A DNA stretch of 64,000 nt, taken from contig OX578282.1 of the NCBI GenBank assembly GCA_951217055.1, positions 56,799,311 through 56,863,310 on the forward strand, read 5' to 3'. This document shows positions 43,405-56,620 of the stretch, piece after piece. The translations under genes and the position numbers were made by a program. Position 1 is the first letter of the stretch. Each line of letters opens with the position of its first letter. This DNA is from Gerris lacustris (Eukaryota; Arthropoda; Insecta; Hemiptera; Gerridae). The notes beneath the pieces are model-generated. The model worked only from the letters and a program-made list of their open reading frames with translations. It searched no databases and was not told the origin of the DNA.

Positions 43405-45738
43405 CTTCTAAATCAATCATTAAATTTTTATAAAACCAATTATTTTATTTCCTTTTACCCAGACTCCATCCTAAAAGCATTAGGTATAATGAACAAAGAA
43501 GTAAGTATATAAGGCACAAAAGTAAAAGAATCAAGAGGTACATAAATTACAGATAAAGGTAATTATAGGAAAAAGGAGAAATGCTTTAAAACTTACTCAC
43601 TTCCGATGAACGAAAAAAAAAAGAAGAATAAAAATCGAAAACAAATGTGTAAATAATTAAACAAGCCATTATGAAGCTGAAGAATGGTAAATTATCTAAA
43701 CTTGTAAAGGAGTAATTTGCTCAAAGGGATGAAGAAAATAAAATGCTTAATGTACCTTGTAGTAGATTTAGTAAACCATTAGTTTGCTCTCCACTTACTT
43801 TTCTAATAGAACATGTACAGAGGGGTAATAAATATAAAGATTAAATCACCACTGTCTCACAACAACAAAACAACTAACAGCTTGTCTTCATTGATTTTCA
43901 ACCTCAGAAAGAATAAAAAATTACGAGTTTAATTTTTTATAGATTTGTTTCTACAGAATATTTCATTTGACTTATTCTGAAAAAGGTTAGATGAAGTTTG
44001 ATAAAGACATTAGAATGTTTACGATACATTATTAAATGTATATAACTATCTATTAATAAAATATTAGCTTAGATTTATCTAAAGATAGATGTTCCATTTT
44101 TATAAAAAAAAAAATTAAAACCGTTGAAAAATTAACACCTTTTTTATTTGATAATTCTTAATATATATTTAAGTTGATGGATGATTAAGGTGTGGTAATG
44201 ATATAAACACTTAGTTTTTCATTATGAGACGTTTCGACCCTTATTTAAGTTATTTTCAATCATGTTAATTTTATTAATCTAAAATAAAAATAAAAAAAAT
44301 TGTAAAAAAATAATAATTTAAATGTCATCAACTTACAAAAATAAATATAAAAATATGTGCTATAGATAAAAATATAAATTTAATTTTAAAAGACACATTT
44401 TTTTTTATCCCCCCTCCCCCCTATAAATAATAATAATAAATAAATTTAGATTTATGGACATTAAATTCCTGCAAAATACTAACAAGTTCGATCATAACAA
44501 AAAAAAAAAAAAAAAAAAAAAGTATACACAAATGTCAAAAACATGTCGAGATGTTTCTGTGGCATGTTTATGTTTTCTAAAACAAAAAAATTCAACAGAA
44601 TATTGAATATCTGAAACTGTGTTCGATATTAAATAAAATAATATACTATATCAACTATCAAATAGATTTAACAAAAAAAAAAAAATATATATATATTTTT
44701 TTTTAATAATACTTTATTCCATGAGTTAAAGTGAAAATTATGAGAAAGGAGGTAATAATTCACATGTTTAAATAGGTTCAGGATACACTTCTAAATACAA
44801 ATGACAAGAGTAAAGAAATATAACCCTACTTAGGCTTATCGATTTAGTTACAGCACTTAAAATATCTTCGCCACTGCATCACAACAAATTTATTCATCTT
44901 CATCATAAACTTGCAGGCTCCAATTCAAGTAAGTTAGTAAGGAGTTATTCAGATGTCTTACACATAACCATATAAATATGTATTATATTCATAACAATTC
45001 CTATTCTTGGTTGATTCATATATAAATATAATTAATCAATATCAATTACATCATAAATAAGGTCAGGGTCATTAAATGGTAGACATAGACATAGTTCGAT
45101 GTTGAAATGAGCGTGTGTTTGCATCATGATTGTATAATACGCCGCAATATTAACACAATAAAAATGATATTCATAAATGCTGTTTTTAAAAAGTTAATTT
45201 GTTTAATAATGACAGCAATAAAAAGGGTCATTTAAGGGAAAGATGTGAAGGCTAAATTTAAAAAGTCCATTCATTCAAATAATAATGCTTTAAATAGTAC
45301 TTAAATTCCCTTAATAGATAAACATTTGCAATATAATATATTTGTTCAATAATGACAGTAAAGATTAGAAAGAAAAAATGCTTAGTAAAAAGAAATGCAT
45401 AAAATGTTATTTGAGAGTCCAATAGTTCAATTATATCACCACAGAACAATGAAGTATGAAAATCAGGCCCAATCCATATCGTAAACGTCCATGTCAATAA
45501 AAATAAGAGCCCTAAATATGATGAGGCCGTGACGTAAATGAAGAAAATGTACAAGGGTATTTGAAAATACTAGGCGCTTGATAAATAACGTGAGAATAAC
45601 CCCAAACTAAGAATCTTTTAAAGGTTTTATACAAATAATTCCTAGATGATTAATAATAACACTAACTACAGAAATGAGATTGATAGAAAGAAATTCATCA
45701 AAGTTACATGTTAAAAACATAGAAAAAACGTTGTGGCT
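41205..45738. other. Long AT-rich stretch without recognised genes
   Basis: Contains an (AC)n run at about 41797-41816 and poly-A runs near 43369-43398 and 44500-44521. No open frame with a recognisable domain, no TIR pair and no family A-C copy were seen. It could be intronic or intergenic host DNA. Confidence 0.5.
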
Positions 45739-46121
45739 GAACTGCAGTATATGGGGCCCCTTCTGATATCACGTTATCTCACAATCGACCTCTTTCGAGA
45801 CTTTATATATCGATATATCTTGTCTATTGATACGTTTGTCTGTCGCCAGTTGCGCTGAATTTTCATTTTATTTAAACTTCGTTATACTTCGATTGGGATC
45901 TCTACCTGTTCTATAAGCAAGAGTTGTTTTTCTTCAGAAAATGAGCGGAGCGGCCATTCAAAATTCTAGGGTTAACAAAATTGAAAACAAACACATTTTT
46001 CGTTAAAGCACGAAAAATTTCGCATATCATGTATTATTTGGATATATCGATATATGACGTCATTGTAACAATCGATATTACCGACTTGCGATATCGGGTG
46101 GGGCTTCATACCCTGTAGTTC
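45739..46121. mobile_element. TIR element, 383 bp
   Basis: The left end GAACTGCAGTATATGGGGCC and the right end, reversed, GAACTACAGGGTATGAAGCC share most positions. Both continue with CCC...GATATC. The interior has a second inverted pair, 'tatatcgatatatc' near 45806 and 46042. No convincing TSD. Confidence 0.65.
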
Positions 46122-47945
46122 TACCAAAGTTGTGAATAAGCTCACCAGAAGGAAATTTGCTCACCAGAAGGAAAGTGTAATAAAGAAGCACTAGAAAAAC
46201 AATGATAGAGGGAACGCATAAAGTGAGTATGGAAAATAGGATAACAAAGAATAAGGAATGCTTCAGCTCTACACAAGAACATAAGACTTATCTGAATAAT
46301 CACTAACTAGACCAACAGCTTAATATTTAAAAAAAAAAAAAAATAATAATAGTAATGCCTTTAACAAGCTATAAAAATTAATAAGTCCATCAATAAAATA
46401 TTTTGCTTGAATTGAACTCAACTTTCATTAAACTTTATTAAATTAGTAGAATACGCTTTATATATTTAAATCCGTTATAAATCTCTTATGACGTCTTTCG
46501 GGTAATAAATCAATACGATTTAATTTGTAATCATGCAATATTTTGCCTCCTTTTTAGGCATCTTCAGGCCTTTAATATCTTACTCGTCGGTTTAACAACA
46601 TTTTTTCCCCCTCTCCAACATTATAAACTCTTATTATCATTATGTATTCACAATAGTACATCTCTAAACACTTATAACATTAAAAATTAAATATTCTTAC
46701 GAGACCCTAATCACCTTTGTTAAGAGAGAACTCACAGTCCTATTTCATTGATGTTAGATAATTTTTGTTCAACACAGAAGTAGATTTTAAAGACCAGAAG
46801 ATGCCTCAAGTGGAGGTGGAATATTTAAGAATGAGTTAATGTGCACTGATTTATTAGCTTAAAGACCGGAGATTTATAATCTATAAAGAAATAAAACTTT
46901 ATTAAATAAAACTTTATTTTAAATAACAAGAGAAATGTCTAGGGAAACCTATCATATATATCTCTTTATTTGGATTTGTTTGATTTATGAGTATGTAAAT
47001 AGTTTTTAAACCAAAATACATTTTAAAAATAATTAATTACAATAGATTAAAGAATGAATATTACCTTTAGAAATTCCTGTTGTTTGCAGAAATTAGTTCG
47101 AGGATGTTTATAACACTCACATTTATTAACAAACACGAAACACTTTAAATCCTAAATAACAACATAATACTCTGACATGAAACGGAACAAAGTCAGAAGG
47201 ACTTGATTTCTTAAATAAAATTGTAAACTCATGCTGAGATAAACAAAATGTATCATAAAACAACACGTAACAACAAAATAAAACATTAAAACATGGTGGC
47301 TAGTCGGAGTCCAGTTCAAATCAAAGAGAAAATCTTAACCTTAAACAATCAGTGTTGCCATTTCTAATATTAGACCCAAATACAAAAACAAACTAGCTTT
47401 CAATGTTTACACTTTTTTGTATTACTTATTACTATTTCAATATTATTAGTTTTTGTTTAATATTATTAATTCCAATTTATTATTCTATTTATTAGAAAGA
47501 ATTATCAATTATTATTTCGACGTTTTCTTTTAAATTAAATAGTTTTTCTTATCATTTCTATAATTGATTTTACGCTGTAATTTGAATTTGTTTAATTATT
47601 AATGATTCATTGTTTAGAATGTCTTTTAATTTTTATTAATTACATAATTTAAAAATCAAGCATGATTTTAATTTTTTTAAATATATATTATTTTTTTCAA
47701 ATATTTATTTATAATAAATATTAAATATTTATTTTATAATAAAAATAAAAATATTTCATTTATAATTAATAATAAATATTATTTCCTAATTTTTTTTTAA
47801 ATACTCTTTAATCACCTTAAAGTAAATTATTGAAATGAATAAATATGAGAGGTACATTTAATATCTTATAACCAATGACAGAGTAATATTCTTATGTTGG
47901 CAATAAGAACATGCTTAAGTATATTATTTTGATGAACAACCTACA
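46122..47945. other. AT-rich non-coding stretch
   Basis: No gene or repeat family recognised. Confidence 0.45.
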
Positions 47946-48113
47946 AGTCAGTGCCAAATGAGTCTTACTGTGTTCACAGAACAAAAAAAGGAATAAAAAC
48001 CAATGAGAGCTCAGGATTTAAAAAATCCTGAGCTGTACTGTATATTGGCTTACCACTCTAATTTTTTTACTTTCCCGCGCTGTCAACGCATTAAGACTCA
48101 TTTGGCACAGACT
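47946..48113. mobile_element. 168-bp MITE with 22-bp TIRs and a central hairpin
   Basis: The left end AGTCAGTGCCAAATGAGTC continues as TTA and the right end reversed is AGTCTGTGCCAAATGAGTC plus TTA, with one mismatch. The centre 'gctcaggatttaaaaaatcc' (48010 onward) closes a hairpin with 'tgagc'. No coding potential. Confidence 0.8.
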
Positions 48114-49304
48114 AAAAGCCAAGTCGGTAAATCATCTGCTGACAATTTATTTTCCACTAGTCTGAATTTGTTCAGTTTCTTTTAAAAAATCTTTGGTTTA
48201 ATCTTCGGAATGTAATAATTCCTGAACTAAGTCAAAATTATAGATAATAATTAAAATGATTAAAAAAATTAAATTCTGAATGATTAGTAAAAATAAAAAA
48301 ATTAAAAGTTAGATTTTTTAATCGGATTAAAATGAAACATATTTATTATTAATCGCATTAGTTAAAATAATTATAGGCAGATTGAAAAAAAAAAAAATAA
48401 TAATATAATTTTTTAAAGTTTTATACATTAGTTGTATATATTTAAAATTGGTTATTTAAAATATTCTTCATATTCGTTATCAATGTAAAAAAAGGCAATG
48501 TAATTACATAAAGAAAAAAAGAAAAGGGTGAAATCGATTATAGAATAAAATCAAGCAAACGATAAAAAAAATCTAGAATCTTACAAACAAATACCATTAA
48601 AAAAAAAAAAAAAGAGTAAACTAAGTAGCGTTCAGAAATTTGGACCTCGATTGTAGCCCCTAAAAACTCTACTATCATTTCAAATTCAATTGAGAATTCC
48701 TATTTCAAAAACTCGTAATTATATCAGTTTATTTTTTATTCTGACTTCTATAGTTTTACAACTTCAAGTAAAAAAGTTAAGAAATATATATATATTGATA
48801 TACATATATATATAAAGATACAAAAAAAAAAAAACTAATTGGTATTGGATATATTTTTTTTTTTTTTAGTTTGTCAATTTGCACCAAATGAAAAAAAAAG
48901 GCGAGGAAGAGAGAAAGAGAGAGAAAAAAAGCTAACAAAACAATCGCGATATTTGGCAGGATATCAAAAACAATAATTTATTTGTAGCTAATAAGGGAGG
49001 GGGGGGGGAAGGGTATCAAAATTTAATTTTTAAATGCTTCGTTCCTCGACAAACAACAAATTTCACGGACAGTTAGCGCAAACAGTCACCAATAAAAGTA
49101 CTATTTTAAACTCATAGAACATAAAACTATGTTACTATAGCTTCGGATTTTTGGTTCGACGCCTAAGTAAAGGGATGGATTATTATTATTTGTCTTCCTT
49201 CTTTCGTGTCAAAAAACAAAATAAATAAATAAATAATAATAATTTCCCAGGCATGGTTTGAAATCAACAACAATTGTAGAGCGGGAAAGGGTGGCATTTA
49301 ATTT
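48114..49304. other. AT-rich non-coding stretch
   Basis: Several poly-A runs and a G run near 48997-49008. No gene recognised. Confidence 0.45.
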
Positions 49305-49883
49305 TTTACTACGTTTTTATTAACTTGCTTTCTTGTTTGTTTGTTTGTTTGTCCAGTACAAATCTTGCAATCGATTTTTAACTAACTTCCCGAGTAGCTA
49401 GATATTTGAAACTTTAAGAATAGCTCAGAACACGATGACAATGCATTATTTTAATACTTAGCCATCTTTCAGCAGAATTTAATTCGATTTCAGCAAATTT
49501 TGCTGTGTGGAAAGTTAGTTCGGAAAAAATCCGAAAATATTTACGCAATCTTTATTTTGACGTGTTTCAAATTTGTGATTTTTTATTAAGAGGTAAATTT
49601 TGAATGACAGCGAAAAAGGAAAAGTAAACAAAGAATTAAATTAATTGATCCAAGATGAGGTGAGATCCGTTGTACAAAGATTTGTACTTTTATAGGTTTA
49701 AGATCAGCTCTCTAGATGGTCATATTTATGTGAAGTAAATAAATTCGGAACTATTATTTTACACTAATTACACACATTACACACTACATTATATATATAA
49801 CAATGACAATTATATTATCAACATTACATATGATTCAACAGAAAATTTAAAAACTTAGTATATAAAAAGTTCTTTTTATCTTG
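49305..49883 (-). repeat. Dispersed family C, copy 2 (inverted relative to copy 1)
   Basis: The reverse complement aligns with 29466-30092. Shared: (GTTT)n near 49336, 'atcgatttttaactaacttc', 'ccatctttcagcagaattta', 'gatccgttgtacaaagattt' and 'agatcagctctctagatggt'. The middle ~100 bp differ, showing an internal replacement or deletion. Confidence 0.8.
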
Positions 49884-50565
49884 TAATTATTAAATGATTC
49901 GTTTCTCGACTAACTCTATAATACTACTAACAACTGTATAATATATAATAAAAAATATAATATTTAATATATATAATTAACACTAACAATTGTATAAAAT
50001 GTGTAAAATTGTGTAACACAATTATATGTTATAGATGATCTATATACATATTTTAATAATGAACAAATATCCTGCTCTCAATATAGAAAGCGTATGCAGT
50101 CTATTTTAAACGGCTTAACTCATAACATAAGCCTAGTTTGAGTGGAGTATGTTATTTCTAAGTTCAACATGTTGTGTTCAATAGTGAACGATTTAGCCTC
50201 ATGATATCATTAGCTATTCCAAGAAAAGAGTGGTAACTATATTATAAAAGTTTAGTAAAATACAATAATTATTATTAGTCCCTGATTTTTCTCAATTCTC
50301 CTTCCAATAGACTATTTTTTCAACACGACATGCTTCACTAATAGGTTCTAAGAACCCTAAACAAAAGCGTACATCAGCTGAGACCGCTGCTTTACAGACA
50401 AGATGGCTGGTCCAACATTGTATTTATTTCAAATGGAATCAAATCAATTAAATTCCGAACCACTTGTGGTTACTTAATCTCTAGCACAACAGGTTAATAG
50501 AATAACCGTTGTGTAGAGAAGGATTAAGACCAGTACAGGTGGTAAACCTGATCAAATTAATGATG
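49884..50565. other. AT-rich non-coding stretch
   Basis: No feature recognised. Confidence 0.4.
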
Positions 50566-50780
50566 AGAAAGATATTAAAAAGACATTAGCTAGATATAAT
50601 TAGAAATTATCATAAATATAATTTAGAGATTTATACCCAGAAAACAACAAAAAGTAAAACCGGGTTAAGAGAACACTAAGGAACATTGATTACACGACTT
50701 AAGTAATTATTTCTAATTAAGTGGCTCTATAGAATATGTACTTAGTGAACAGCGACTGTTTTGAACAATAACAATGGTTT
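50566..50780. repeat. 215-bp direct repeat, left copy
   Basis: Identical to 51615-51829 except at two positions. The ends are not TG...CA and no TSD is evident, so it is not a typical LTR pair. It lies on the 5' side of the mariner remnant. Confidence 0.93.
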
Positions 50781-50971
50781 TTCTGTGGAATTTCTGTTTG
50801 AATTGCGCGGCTCCAGTTGGTCCCAGAGGAATCTTCTTGGTGTCGCTACGTTTGTACAGATCAGCTCATAATAACAACGTTTCCCGATTGAAGATATCTT
50901 TATTTTTTGATTAGCTACGTGGTTTTTAGTGAAGTACGATTTTATGGTTTGTCGAATTTCAGAGTGAATGC

Positions 50972-51434
50972 GACCTGAAGGAACAACGGCTTGCTGTGAA
51001 ATGATGTGTTAAACTTGGAAAATCTGCGACTGAAACATTTGCTAAGCTTAACACGGCTTACCACAAAATTGAAGATGCACCGCGTTGCTGCGATATTTGT
51101 GCCACGCTTGATGACGGACAACCCTAATGCCAATCGCGTCCTGGTTTGTCAACCAGGAACTGCTTGATCGTTTAGAATAAGACGAACACTTCTTGTGAAG
51201 GATCATATCACACCTGACCTTGCTCCTTGTGACTTTTTCTTGTTCCCCAAACTCAAAAGACCCTTCAAAGAAAGAAAATTTGAGTCGATTCCCGAGATTA
51301 AGGCAAATGCGACGAAGGAGCTGAAGGACATTACAAAAGAAGAGTACCAGGATTGTTTCAAAAAGTGGAAACACCGTTGGGATAAGTGTGTGCGTTGGGG
51401 AGGAGAGTACTTTGAAGGGGACGCTGACTTATAA
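50972..51434 (+). pseudogene. Mariner transposase remnant lacking most of the catalytic core
   Basis: The N-terminal part reads DLKEQRLAVK, stop, CVKLGKSATETFAKLNTAY, the helix-turn-helix start of mariner transposases. A deleted middle follows. The C-terminal part (51195-51434) reads HITPDLAPCDFFLFPKLK, which holds the third catalytic Asp, then FESIPEIKANAT and WGGEYFEGD near the stop. The first two catalytic Asp residues are missing. About 45 bp after the stop 'ttttttgaacagactacgta' (to about 51498) resembles a mariner terminal repeat. The matching 5' end is not clear. Confidence 0.9.
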
Positions 51435-51614
51435 CTTCTCAATAAAGTACATTTTGTTTTATGACGTCAGCCCGCGTATTTTTTGAACAGACTACGTATT
51501 ATTAAAATGACTCTCGAAACAAAGCTAAAAATTTGATCCCGATTTTATGAATCAAAGAGGCATAATATTCGTTATTTGAATAAGAAAATGTACAAAAATA
51601 CAAAAAGACATTAC

Positions 51615-51829
51615 AGAAAGATATTAAAAAGACATTAGCTAGATATAATTAGAAATTATCATAAATATAATTTAGAGATTTATACCCAGAAAACAACAAA
51701 AAGTAAAACCGGGTTAAGAGAACACTCAGGAACATTGATTACACGACTTAAGTAATTATTTCTAATTAAGTGGCTCTATAGAATATGTACTTAGTGGACA
51801 GCGACTGTTTTGAACAATAACAATGGTTT
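51615..51829. repeat. 215-bp direct repeat, right copy
   Basis: Second copy, 1049 bp downstream of the first. Two differences only. Confidence 0.93.
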
Positions 51830-53800
51830 ATAACTTTAAGAGTCCCTACAAACGTACATAGATGAAAACAAAAATACACATAATCAGATATGTTGGTGTC
51901 CACTTATGGAGCATGGAAAACATCTCTGCAACTTATAGGTTTGCCAGTTAAAGAAGTTGCGATGTTTAACTATCCCGATTGGACGTATACCTCCAGGATT
52001 TATCAAGATGGTGCTAACTTAGGAATGGAAACAACTAAAATACACACAATTGTATGTGTTGGCTTTTGCACATGGAGATATTGTGGCAATCTAGCAAATT
52101 CAGGAATTATGAAGATCGAGGTAAATTGTGACTTCCAATAATATAAAAAAAATAAATAAAAATAAAAAATAAATAAATAAATAAAAAAAAAATCTAAGTA
52201 AAATATCGTAATTTACATCCTTCAATTTAAGGCGAGGCCTACCACAAAATCACCATACCAATCAAAAAACTTGTATTTCGTTTTACAGCTAGACATTTTA
52301 TTCAATAATTATTCTGAGTTATTTTCTCTCTCAATACGTTATATTTCCATTATTTAATCACCGTATTAAAACTTGATACAAAAAACTGAACAGATTAAAA
52401 TCAATTATTTCAAAAATATTAAAAGATAAACAAAAACTTACAATTATTACCATTTTAAAAGTTCAATAAAGAATAGATGAAGTCATTATACAGAATATTA
52501 CAAATAATACATAAATATATACTATTTACATTATATGTTTATTAAAATAGCCTAGAATATTTTCAATAAAAGAAAAATAAGAAATATTAAAACAATATCC
52601 AGTTGAAATAAATGATATTGAAAAAAAAACAATGTATTTACGTTCAAATCATGAATATATTAGAACGGTAAAGTATTTTATAACTTGAATATATTTGATC
52701 ATAAATCTAATCTAGCTAAACAATGCAACATAATGTCAATTTTAAAAAAGTAATGAAATAAAATAAATGTGTATGTTGAAATAATTGAAATACCCACGTT
52801 GTCTGTAGGAATAGAAAGGTGTAAGGTTATAAACGCAGTCCGGAGAGAAGGTAAGGAAATCTTACTATAGTATAACTAGGCAGGTTATAATTGTATTTAA
52901 TTGGAAGGTAAAGATTTTTTTAGTTTGGTTCTTAATGAACGAACACAGGGTCCTTGGGCCGAGGTCCGTGAGCTGTGGACAATTAAACGATTCCTATAGG
53001 CGTGAACCATATCCTTCCTATGTGAATATGTTTATAATTATTCCATCATTAAAGGAAAAAAAGCAACTTTTCAAGTATTTTTTTTAATAATTAAAGGTTT
53101 CGGCACCTTTAAAAAAAATAAAGTATGGTAAAGGCTAGACAAAGAGAATAAAACTAATAATTATGAATTTTAACTGTAAGACAAAATGTAAATAAAATGT
53201 TAAAAAGAATAATTTAAATTGTTTAAATATGGAATGAGAGTTATGATTCAAATCTTTATTAAAAACTGGAACTAATATTGTAATGCTGGGTTATCATAAA
53301 CCTAAGATAAATGAATAAATATAAAATAAATAACAAGACATAGTAATACACAAGCAATTTTAATGAAACATTTACTTTTACTATAGTAGAAATAAACGAG
53401 TTTTTATACACGTAATATGGATTCGCAAACATTGTCATAACCTTCCATATTCTACTACATGAATGTTGGGATTTTATATATAAATAAAATCCAAAACACA
53501 ACTGAGATGGCAGGCTTTCTAGATAAACATTCCTTCAATTCTTAAATGTTGAAATACCTAATAAAATAATAAGTGCATTAAACTATTTTTTTTTTTAAAT
53601 TTTATTTTGTTTAATTCCCCCATTTTTTAAAAAACAATGTACCTATTATTCTTTTGTCAATCATTATGAAATGTAAGAGTAATATTTTTTTGTCATTATT
53701 TATTTAATTCCCTTCTATTTTAAATCGAATGTCTTGATAATAATTTTTAATATATGTATATATATTTATTTTATTACTTATATTAAGTTCATCTCTCTTC
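51830..53800. other. AT-rich non-coding stretch
   Basis: The frame at 51890-52141 (83 codons) shows no recognisable domain. No repeat families recognised. Confidence 0.4.
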
Positions 53801-54135
53801 TTTTTCACTTTCTCATAAACGGAGTATGCATAGAGAGAAAGTAGTGCTATAGTGCGAAATTTGATTTTTTTTCACGTTTTAAAGTCTCTGTCCAATAAAG
53901 TTATTTTTTAAATGTCCGTCTTTTGTCTATTGTGTGTCATCTGTGCAGATGCGTGGAGCCTAAAGTATACTAAATTTGGCATACATGTTCAGAAAAATCA
54001 TACCCCGGGAAAAAAATTGGTTCCTGATAAAATACCTATAATTGCAAAGAGTGAGGAGGTGGTGTTCGATTCCACGCCAAGAAGAGATTATTTTAATATT
54101 AATAAATGTTCAATAATAATTAAATGTAACTAAGA
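53801..54135 (-). repeat. Family A copy, reversed and internally deleted
   Basis: The minus-strand reading ends with a degraded 'gagaaagtgaaaa'. It carries the 'tttaggctccacgcatctgc' type block and the 'gaacatgtatgccaaattta' block. After a deletion, the tRNA-like block follows, here seen on the plus strand as 'ggtgttcgattccacgcc' (about 54060). It confirms that the tRNA-like block is antisense to the family's 3' end. Confidence 0.68.
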
Positions 54136-55654
54136 AACCCCGAAGTAACTAACAAATAAATAAAACAGGACCAAATAATTATATGTATGTAATCGTATAG
54201 GAAAAAGTTTAATAGGATATGTGTGTGAGTTTATTTATGTATTATCTTTATAATTATCTATTGTTACCGGGTGAATCATTTTGACTTGTGAGTGCAGAAG
54301 GTATTTTATTTGATATTTGATAAATATTCTTTTTTTATGGGATATTGATTAAAGGCTAAAGCCCATCTGTCCTGTTAAGTCGGTAATAGTAGTAGGTTGT
54401 AAGTAGTATATAATTCAAGTGTTCTGTACCCAATTATTGTAATCTGTAAGATTACATTGCGCTTATCTCTACAAACAGGTAATATAAACCAATATGATAG
54501 GTTGTCCAACAGGTCATATAGTATAGAGTATCAATTAAACACACAACCAGTTCAATTTGTTATATAAATATCTTTCAGCACATTAAAAAACAAACTTTCT
54601 AATAAGTTATAAATATTATTTAATCCATAAACAACTGCTATGTATATAAACAAACATATGACATTAAATATGTACCTTATACTTAATGTATTTTATTCCA
54701 AGGAGTATTAATTATATAGCTTGGTGTCGGGTAAAAGAACCAGGAAAGAAAAGTTGAACTCTTGTCTAATTTGACAGTCTATGGTAATTTAAGAATCAAG
54801 GATTAATAATTATGTGACTAATGCACTGGTAAACTCAACGTCGAGTCTTTTAAAAGAGGCCGACAATAAATTAATACAATAAATATACTTATAACTTGAT
54901 GTGATCTATGATACACATTAGGAGGTAAATGATTTATGAAGCATTACTTAGAAATCAAATTTATTCAAGTATTATAAGCAGCCGATACAAAACTACAATG
55001 ATAAATCAATACTTTACAGGCAAATACTAATGATTCATTATAAATTATTATTAGGCATTAAGCCAAACTACTATTCCTAGATACAATGCTCGCAAACTAA
55101 TATACTCGTATTAGATGGCGTGTAAATACATCTTGCGCCAACTACAAACAATAAATACATATTGCATGAGACTTATTGATCAAGTAAATCTAATTGCAGA
55201 GGCAAGCATCATTCAAATATAATAATCCATCATGTAAACCCGATGCAATTAAACCGATTGTATTAAATTGTAACGAGTTTATCAAGTTAATCTAATTTAT
55301 TAACTTTATTTCAAAGTTTTAAATTATCTTTCTATTTAAATAAAATTATAATTTTAAACTTCGCAAATTAGATTATTAAGATTAAGATTTGGTTAGTTAA
55401 ACATAGTTCGAGGACTAATGAATAATTCCAACTAAAATTCTGAAATATTTGAGATTTGTGTTGCCTTCTACGTTATTACTTATTCAATTTACAAGTTAGT
55501 TATAAATTATTTTCAAAAATAATTCTTTAAACTACTGTTAGTCATGCAAAGTGAATAGCAATGATTTGTCTCTTCGCCTAATTCTTGCCGAGCTTACCGA
55601 AGCATTGCTGTCCTTCTGAAGAATGTCTATTTTTTATGCCTCCAAATTCCAAAA
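54136..55654. other. AT-rich non-coding stretch
   Basis: No feature recognised. Confidence 0.45.
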
Positions 55655-55960
55655 AACAGATTCAGATATCAGGCGTCTTTTTGGTCTTGTGTCTGTCTGT
55701 CTGACGGCCTATACTATATTTTTGTACAACTCTTCCGATTTTAATGAAATTTAGATGGTAGGTCATAATAATTGTCCCACTGTTGGTTTAACAAGTTTTT
55801 CAACCTTCTACACCTATTGCTTTCTCTTCTGCATGTGCATATATATTTTTATATTAACACCTCCTCGTACATCTTTAAAAGTACTTATCCGATTCTGAAA
55901 GAAAAATTGGATAATTTATGTCAAAAGAACAGCCCACATCCGACCTCTTATAAATGTTAA
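55655..55960 (-). repeat. Family B fragment, reversed
   Basis: The minus strand contains 'agacagacagacacaagacc', the 'ttatgacctaccatctaaat' block and 'cggataagtacttttaaaga', in the family order. Confidence 0.6.
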
Positions 55961-56489
55961 CATTAACCGTCTACACACATTTAATATTTAATAAAAATAC
56001 ATAATTGTGACCCCACTGGGATTCGAAAAAGTTTTAGACCACACTTTCAATTCCCATGAGACCATTATTTTAATAATGGGAAACAGGGTACACTCATGGC
56101 CAGACTATTTTATAAATTGAAATATATGAATATAGCTATATTTTTAGTAAAATTCCAAATTATTCACCCCTTATGTATAGGTTAGTCGATATAAGCTTCA
56201 AGTTTTGACAGAAAAGAGTAAAAATAAATGTATACAATTATTAATTCAATACATGTTTTTTGATTATATGTTGGAAGAAATTAAGGGAAATATTGTAATA
56301 TCTCAGAAAGAATAAACGTCATGTTCTACATATTATTATAAACTAAAGGTGGAAATAAAAAAGTACAATCATATATATGGCTGCAATAAAATATTAAAAA
56401 ACAGTATCATTTTATATAAATAATCAGAAAAAATGATCTGTCCGATACTATCCGTACAAAACTTTACCATATATGTGTAGTTATTTTGG
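55961..56489. other. AT-rich non-coding stretch
   Basis: No feature recognised. Confidence 0.4.
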
Positions 56490-56620
56490 CGTTCCATGGG
56501 TTAAATTGCATTATTGTTGGACATTTTAAAATATCATTGTCAGAGTAATCCTTCCTGGCGGGAAACCGAACCCCAAACTTCTTTTTACCTTAAACTATTC
56601 ACTCAGAAACTATATTTTAA
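56490..56620 (+). repeat. 5' fragment of family A with antisense tRNA-like block
   Basis: 'acattttaaaatatcattgt', 'ccttcctggcgggaaaccga' and 'ctcagaaactatatttt' correspond to the region around the antisense B-box of the full-length copies. The 3' half is absent. Confidence 0.5.

Noticed and set aside
50566..51829. LTR retrotransposon with 215-bp LTRs
   Set aside because: The repeats lack TG...CA ends, TSD, PBS and retroelement proteins; the interior is a mariner remnant.
51890..52141. 83-codon frame after the mariner repeat
   Set aside because: No domain recognised and no splice or promoter evidence.
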